The translations under genes and the position numbers were made by a program. The notes beneath the pieces were generated by a model, which was not told the DNA's origin, did not search any database, and was given only the letters and a program-made list of their open reading frames with translations. A stretch of DNA of 64,000 nucleotides from DATKUA01 sp965602675. Its GTDB lineage: Bacteria > Acidobacteriota > DATKUA01. The stretch covers positions 1 through 64,000 of the forward strand of contig CBFCZO010000008.1 of NCBI GenBank assembly GCA_965602675.1. The letters are read 5' to 3'. Of the stretch, positions 60,762-64,000 are shown piece after piece (position 1 is the stretch's first letter; the number at the start of each line of letters is the position of its first letter).

Positions 60762-61200
60762 CAAGGATCCTATGGAGTCTGAGTACCGACACCCGGCTGA
60801 TAATCTTGTCATCGAAAGCAACGACCGGCGCGAGAGCGCAGCATCCCAGGCATGCGACTCGCTCCAGATCGTACTTGCCGTCGGCGGAAGTTTCGCCGGG
60901 CTTGATATCGAGTCGGCGATCGATAACATCGAGCAGCTGCTCGCCTCCCCTCACATGGCAGGCGGTTCCGAGACAAACCTTGATATGATGTTCACCCGGC
61001 GGGGAGAAGCGGAATTGCGCGTAGAAAGTGGCGACGCCGAAAACCTCGTTCTCCGATACTTTGAGCCATCGTGATATCCGGTGTATCACTTCGGGGGAAA
61101 GATACCCATCGACTTTCTGTATCTGCTGTAAAACGGGAATCAGGTCCGACGCTTCGCCCTTAAAACCTTGAATTACCTTTTCGAATGCCCTTCCCGTCAT
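60742..61200 (-). CDS. HydC/NuoE-type [2Fe-2S] subunit
   Basis: 152 aa, thioredoxin-like [2Fe-2S] protein with ligands in 'CLGTACHVRGG' and 'ACLGCCALAPVV'. Small subunit that pairs with HydB/NuoF. First gene of the dense catalytic part of the operon; the 104 bp upstream have several TTGACA-like strings on the minus strand but no clean promoter. Confidence 0.93.
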   Translation of the reverse strand: MTGRAFEKVIQGFKGEASDLIPVLQQIQKVDGYLSPEVIHRISRWLKVSENEVFGVATFYAQFRFSPPGEHHIKVCLGTACHVRGGEQLLDVIDRRLDIKPGETSADGKYDLERVACLGCCALAPVVAFDDKIISRVSVLRLHRILDEHDDD

Positions 61201-61304
61201 AACCCGGATTCCACGTTTAGTATCTAGTTGTTTATTAACCTCAAGCCAAGCTCAGAGAGCGTCAAGGCTCACGTAACAAACTGTCAAGCTAGGGGAGAAA
61301 AGTC

Positions 61305-61634
61305 TTATTTAATTCCGATTTCGGCCAGATTCATCGCGAAGGACCAGGTATCCAATTCTGTGAAGAAAAGCCCGATACCGGCCTTCGCGGCGAGCTTGAT
61401 AACGTCATCTTCAGGCTTCTTGTTTCGAGCGAAAACAATTGCAGCGACGTCGACAAGATTCGCCGCCGCAATGATGCTCTTATTCGTCTGAAGAGTGATT
61501 AATATACTGTTTGCTTTCGGCCCGGTGATGATATCCGAGACCATATCGGAAATGTAGACTCCCTCCACCTCTTTATCTATGAATTCATTAAGAGCCTTAA
61601 GGCTCAATTTCTCTGCGATAACGGATACTTTCAT
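61305..61634 (-). CDS. DRTGG-domain protein (copy 1)
   Basis: 109 aa from ATG 61634, with GGAGGG behind it. 'VEGVYISDMVSDIITGPKANSILITLQTN' and 'VDVAAIVFARNKKPEDDVIKLAAKAGIGLFFTE' match the DRTGG-type alpha/beta fold of the copy at 53381-53725. Located just upstream of the hydC-like gene. Likely regulatory, binding an unknown ligand. Confidence 0.85.
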   Translation of the reverse strand: MKVSVIAEKLSLKALNEFIDKEVEGVYISDMVSDIITGPKANSILITLQTNKSIIAAANLVDVAAIVFARNKKPEDDVIKLAAKAGIGLFFTELDTWSFAMNLAEIGIK

Positions 61635-61701
61635 CCCTAGCACCCTCCTAAGTCATAACTGAGTGATCGTTGTCATAGCTTCACTTAATCCGGGTAACCG
61701 C

Positions 61702-62223
61702 TCAGTAGAATTCTGTTAGATTCTTGTCTGCGATCACTATTCCCTCGCACGTATCGATGCTGCAGCACATCTTACAAGGGACTACTATGATCTTTTTGTT
61801 CGGATCTTTGATGGATGCGTTGAAATACTCCGTGAGCGCCTTAATGCCCTCATCACTCACGCACCTTCCATCAGGATGAGTGCTGTCAGCACATAATGCG
61901 ACATAGATCCAGGTGTTATCTCCGGCTTCGGCTGAGAGCCGAGCAACCTCGCATTCCGGATTGCTACAAGTGGAAAGCATCAAACCCATCATGTCGTTGA
62001 GGCTGACTACATGGCCGCATTCTTTACACTGCAGATCGAATTTCACTGCCTGAAAGCAGCCAAGATGCTTCCAGTAGTGCTCTCCGTCATGATAGTTGTC
62101 GACAGGTGGTACCGGCTCGACTGAGAAAAACGAGGCGCGCGCTTTACATTTGTAGCATCCCTCGACTACGAGGTAACCGCTGCGGACATTGATTATGGAC
62201 ATACTGTGTGTACAGACACTCAT
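61702..62223 (-). CDS. Cys-rich protein of the Hyd/Nfn locus
   Basis: 173 aa from ATG 62223 (strong GGAAGG ahead). Ten or more Cys, in groups such as 'CYKCKA', 'LQCKECG', 'CSNPEC' and 'CKMCCSIDTCEG', which may bind zinc or iron-sulfur clusters. The last third, 'NKKIIVVPCKMCCSIDTCEGIVIADKNL', resembles metal-dependent regulators. I do not recognise the family. Co-directional with the operon and preceded by a possible promoter at 62381-62407. Confidence 0.7.
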   Translation of the reverse strand: MSVCTHSMSIINVRSGYLVVEGCYKCKARASFFSVEPVPPVDNYHDGEHYWKHLGCFQAVKFDLQCKECGHVVSLNDMMGLMLSTCSNPECEVARLSAEAGDNTWIYVALCADSTHPDGRCVSDEGIKALTEYFNASIKDPNKKIIVVPCKMCCSIDTCEGIVIADKNLTEFY

Positions 62224-62380
62224 TAGTCCTTCCTCATGGATTCTGAAATGAGTTATTCTCCGGTCTCCCTGCCTCCCTCCGAGTATATGATAACCAATGG
62301 ACAAACGGCGCTGAGATCAGCCTCTGTGGACCAGGGTCTGATTTACTGTCGTCTTGTATAATACCCTTGTTATATTACTA

Positions 62381-62407
62381 ATAATATACTCCGCGCACTG
62401 ATGTCAA
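62381..62407 (-). promoter_or_regulatory. Possible promoter for the Hyd/Nfn locus
   Basis: On the minus strand TTGACA (62402-62407), 15-bp spacer (short), TATTAT (62381-62386). It lies about 160 nt ahead of the Cys-rich gene, the first of the co-directional run. Confidence 0.45.
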
Positions 62408-62495
62408 CACTGGAATAAGCCGAGTCATTCCCAGGCCTCCCGCATTGCTTTTTTTGATCAGCAAGCCACTGCCGTGATCAGCTCGGGGGGTAATC

Positions 62496-62651
62496 GTGAG
62501 GATAAAATTACACGAAAGCGAGGTCGCCGATCCGATTGAAGTGTACGGAAATAACCCGGACGAGCCGATATGGACCACTGCCAGGGGCCGTTCTGAGTCG
62601 GGAGAAATGATCAGGCTCTTAAGAATGTTCAGTAAATGTGCAAGCAGTTGA
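62496..62651 (+). CDS. 51-aa ORF with ribosome-binding site, opposite strand
   Basis: GTG at 62496, five bases after GGGGGG. Product 'MRIKLHESEVADPIEVYGNN...' continues to 'DEPIWTTARGRSESGEMIRLLRMFSKCASS'. Protein-like, with a small hydrophilic fold. It is in the 537-bp gap between the cytidylate-kinase-like gene and the Cys-rich gene, on the other strand. Family not recognised. The rest of the gap holds the promoter noted and no other gene. Confidence 0.35.
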   Translation: MRIKLHESEVADPIEVYGNNPDEPIWTTARGRSESGEMIRLLRMFSKCASS

Positions 62652-62760
62652 CTGCCGCATTTATATAGCACAACCGCGGGCAATCAACGGGATAGAACTG
62701 ATTTAAGAGGTGAGATCATCCGTAAAATTATTATCTGGGCAAAGCCTGCCAGATGAATAT

Positions 62761-63471
62761 CTAGACCAATCCCCGCTGTTTCATTCCACAGATAATCATG
62801 TCCACCATTTCCGAGGGGGAACAACGTGCGTTGTTGATGACCAGATCAAAATCATCTCTATGGCCCGCCTCCCGGCAGAAATGGTAGCAGAAGAATTGCT
62901 TGCGGGTTTTATCCATCATATCCACGTATTTTTCGGCTTCGTACTCGCTGTCGAAGTCGTGCTGAAGCGCAGCTTGCTCCAGGCGCCACTTTTTAGGTGC
63001 CACCATCTGCACGTGAAAACCGGCCGGCATGTCCGCACACACAAGATAACCACCGCGCCCGATAATTACTGCTCTCCCGTGCCATGCAATACATTTGATT
63101 ACCCTCGCCATCCGTATGAACAGCTTGTCGCAGGAGGTTGTTTTAAGCTCCATTACCTTCAGGAATTCCTCATAATGTCTCCGGTGTTCGGGGGGCATCG
63201 AATCGATAATACGCTCCAGCAACTGATCACCCTTCGCCACCCACTCAACCAGCGTTTTGTCGAAGGCATCCCAAGGCGGCCCCGATTCAGTAATCGCCGA
63301 CAGCTTATCGACCAACCGGGTTGCAGTCTCGAACGATTCACAACCGAATTCGCGCGAAATAGTAATGAAAGGCTGCGGTTTTCCCTTCTCCAAGGGATAA
63401 TCGTACTTCTTGAAAGATTCAATCCTTCGCGCAATGACTCCCTCAACATCCATGGTGGCCAAGGTTTTCAT
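62761..63471 (-). CDS. Cytidylate-kinase-like protein
   Basis: 236 aa of the cytidylate kinase-like family. N-terminal 'ITISREFGCESFETATRLVDKL' has the usual family start of a modified P-loop; then 'AVIIGRGGYLVCADMPAGFHVQMVAPKKWRL' and 'DDFDLVINNARCSPSEMVDMI' complete the fold. Unlike true Cmk, the loop is 'SREFGCES' with Cys in place of the classical GGG(Q/S)G. Substrate unknown. May be the first gene upstream of the Hyd/Nfn locus, separated from it by 537 bp. Confidence 0.8.
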   Translation of the reverse strand: MKTLATMDVEGVIARRIESFKKYDYPLEKGKPQPFITISREFGCESFETATRLVDKLSAITESGPPWDAFDKTLVEWVAKGDQLLERIIDSMPPEHRRHYEEFLKVMELKTTSCDKLFIRMARVIKCIAWHGRAVIIGRGGYLVCADMPAGFHVQMVAPKKWRLEQAALQHDFDSEYEAEKYVDMMDKTRKQFFCYHFCREAGHRDDFDLVINNARCSPSEMVDMIICGMKQRGLV

Positions 63472-64000
63472 GGTTCGCTCCCGATGTAAACCAACAGAAA
63501 TAGTGGTTTAATAAAGCTTAGTATCTGCATGAGGAGTTCGCAAGTCCGGTCTTCAGATTCATAACAATTGTAGACAAATGATTCATTTGAATTCCCGGGA
63601 AAGCTCTCTCCAGCGTCCGATCATTCCTGCAAGTCAATCGACTCGTCGGGAAACCATGGAGAGTATCGCCGTCTTATTCCGTTCCTTCATCCACAAGCCT
63701 TCCGCATATCGGCTTTGCATTACCGCGGTGCCTTCAACTCCCGCCGGATCGATTTCATTTGTTCTATTTCACCGATAAAAGAATCTCTTCGATTTGGGCC
63801 ATAACTTTTACTCTTGTTTGAGAGAGGCAATAAGAGCAGTGTCGCATTTCGTTACATTTGGTTTTCCACTAGGGCGCACATATAGACTGCTTAAACAATT
63901 CGTCCGGTTTTCAGGTATTGTTTACGAGTATTATCTTAAGACAAACCTGCACCAGGTGCGGTAGAAATCAATCTCTCATCCAGGATAAAATTGTGCTACT
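63472..64000. other. 529-bp terminal stretch, no supported gene
   Basis: Several short frames exist on both strands, including one at 63578-63778 (+), but none has a ribosome-binding site and good composition. The minus strand shows broken peptide-like pieces (around 63650-63780) that could be a decayed small gene. The end is AT-rich and probably contains the promoter of the cytidylate-kinase-like gene. Confidence 0.35.

Noticed and set aside
62378..62683. 101-codon minus-strand frame
   Set aside because: It covers the likely promoter and is antisense to the 51-aa ORF; no ribosome-binding site.
63578..63778. 66-codon plus-strand frame near the window end
   Set aside because: No ribosome-binding site and no domain; the sequence looks non-coding on this strand.
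1..64000. CRISPR arrays, insertion sequences, prophage genes, rRNA
   Set aside because: No regularly spaced repeat arrays, transposase or phage genes, or rRNA sequence were seen on reading the window.

Overview
The window reads as one contiguous, gene-dense bacterial chromosome segment with GC-rich coding sequence. A type II secretion/type IV pilus ATPase, a predicted outer-membrane barrel ending in Phe, HflK/HflC, a transmembrane chemoreceptor and two sigma-54-type promoters point to a diderm. The mix of ABC-2 permease expansions, Vps10/sortilin-like secreted proteins, a eukaryote-type citrate synthase, DUF1028, DUF362 and a Hyd/Nfn-type electron-bifurcation locus resembles uncultured lineages such as Aminicenantes, Zixibacteria or Acidobacteria relatives. 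There is no rRNA gene here, so the phylum is an inference and not settled.

Layout. 1-2490 (- strand): the N-terminal part of a GspE/PilB-type ATPase, cut by the window edge, behind an unrecognised gene. 2882-7896: lepB, two TenA-family genes facing each other across a hairpin-rich spacer, then a cyclic-nucleotide-domain protein with def and fmt. 7941-14635 (- strand): an ABC exporter operon with one ATPase and four permeases arranged as a duplicated pair (B-A-B-A). 15023-20292: a small hypothetical, a polyferredoxin, smc and an acyl-CoA thioesterase.

20657-24175 (- strand): a stripped-down division operon, mraZ - two tiny ORFs - ftsA - ftsZ - tiny ORF, with almost every junction overlapping. 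The FtsZ is divergent and lacks the second catalytic Asp of the T7 loop. The 455-bp gap upstream carries decamer repeats at the mraZ start, a CRP-like palindrome and a sigma-54 promoter for a Crp/Fnr regulator. A chemoreceptor with a periplasmic heme-binding CXXCH motif follows, then rlmN, a secreted hydrolase, a glycosyltransferase, a tautomerase, a NatAB-type exporter and citrate synthase.

37421-51453: a large secreted beta-propeller protein, a barrel gene behind a second sigma-54 promoter, a run of small membrane proteins, hflKC, a PAS-GGDEF diguanylate cyclase, a DUF362 ferredoxin, a sialidase-like protein, a DUF1028 protein and tRNA-Thr(CGU).

51644-63471 (- strand) is the most unusual region. 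It encodes HydC/NuoE-, HydB/NuoF- and HydA/NuoG-like subunits joined to NfnA and NfnB homologues, but no hydrogenase or molybdenum active site. Around them are two DRTGG proteins, an RsbW-type ATPase, an H-cluster-domain protein that keeps all four cubane Cys ligands but lacks the proton-relay Cys, a Cys-rich protein and a cytidylate-kinase-like protein. I infer a soluble NAD(P)H/ferredoxin electron-bifurcating complex with a dedicated redox or H2-sensing partner-switch.
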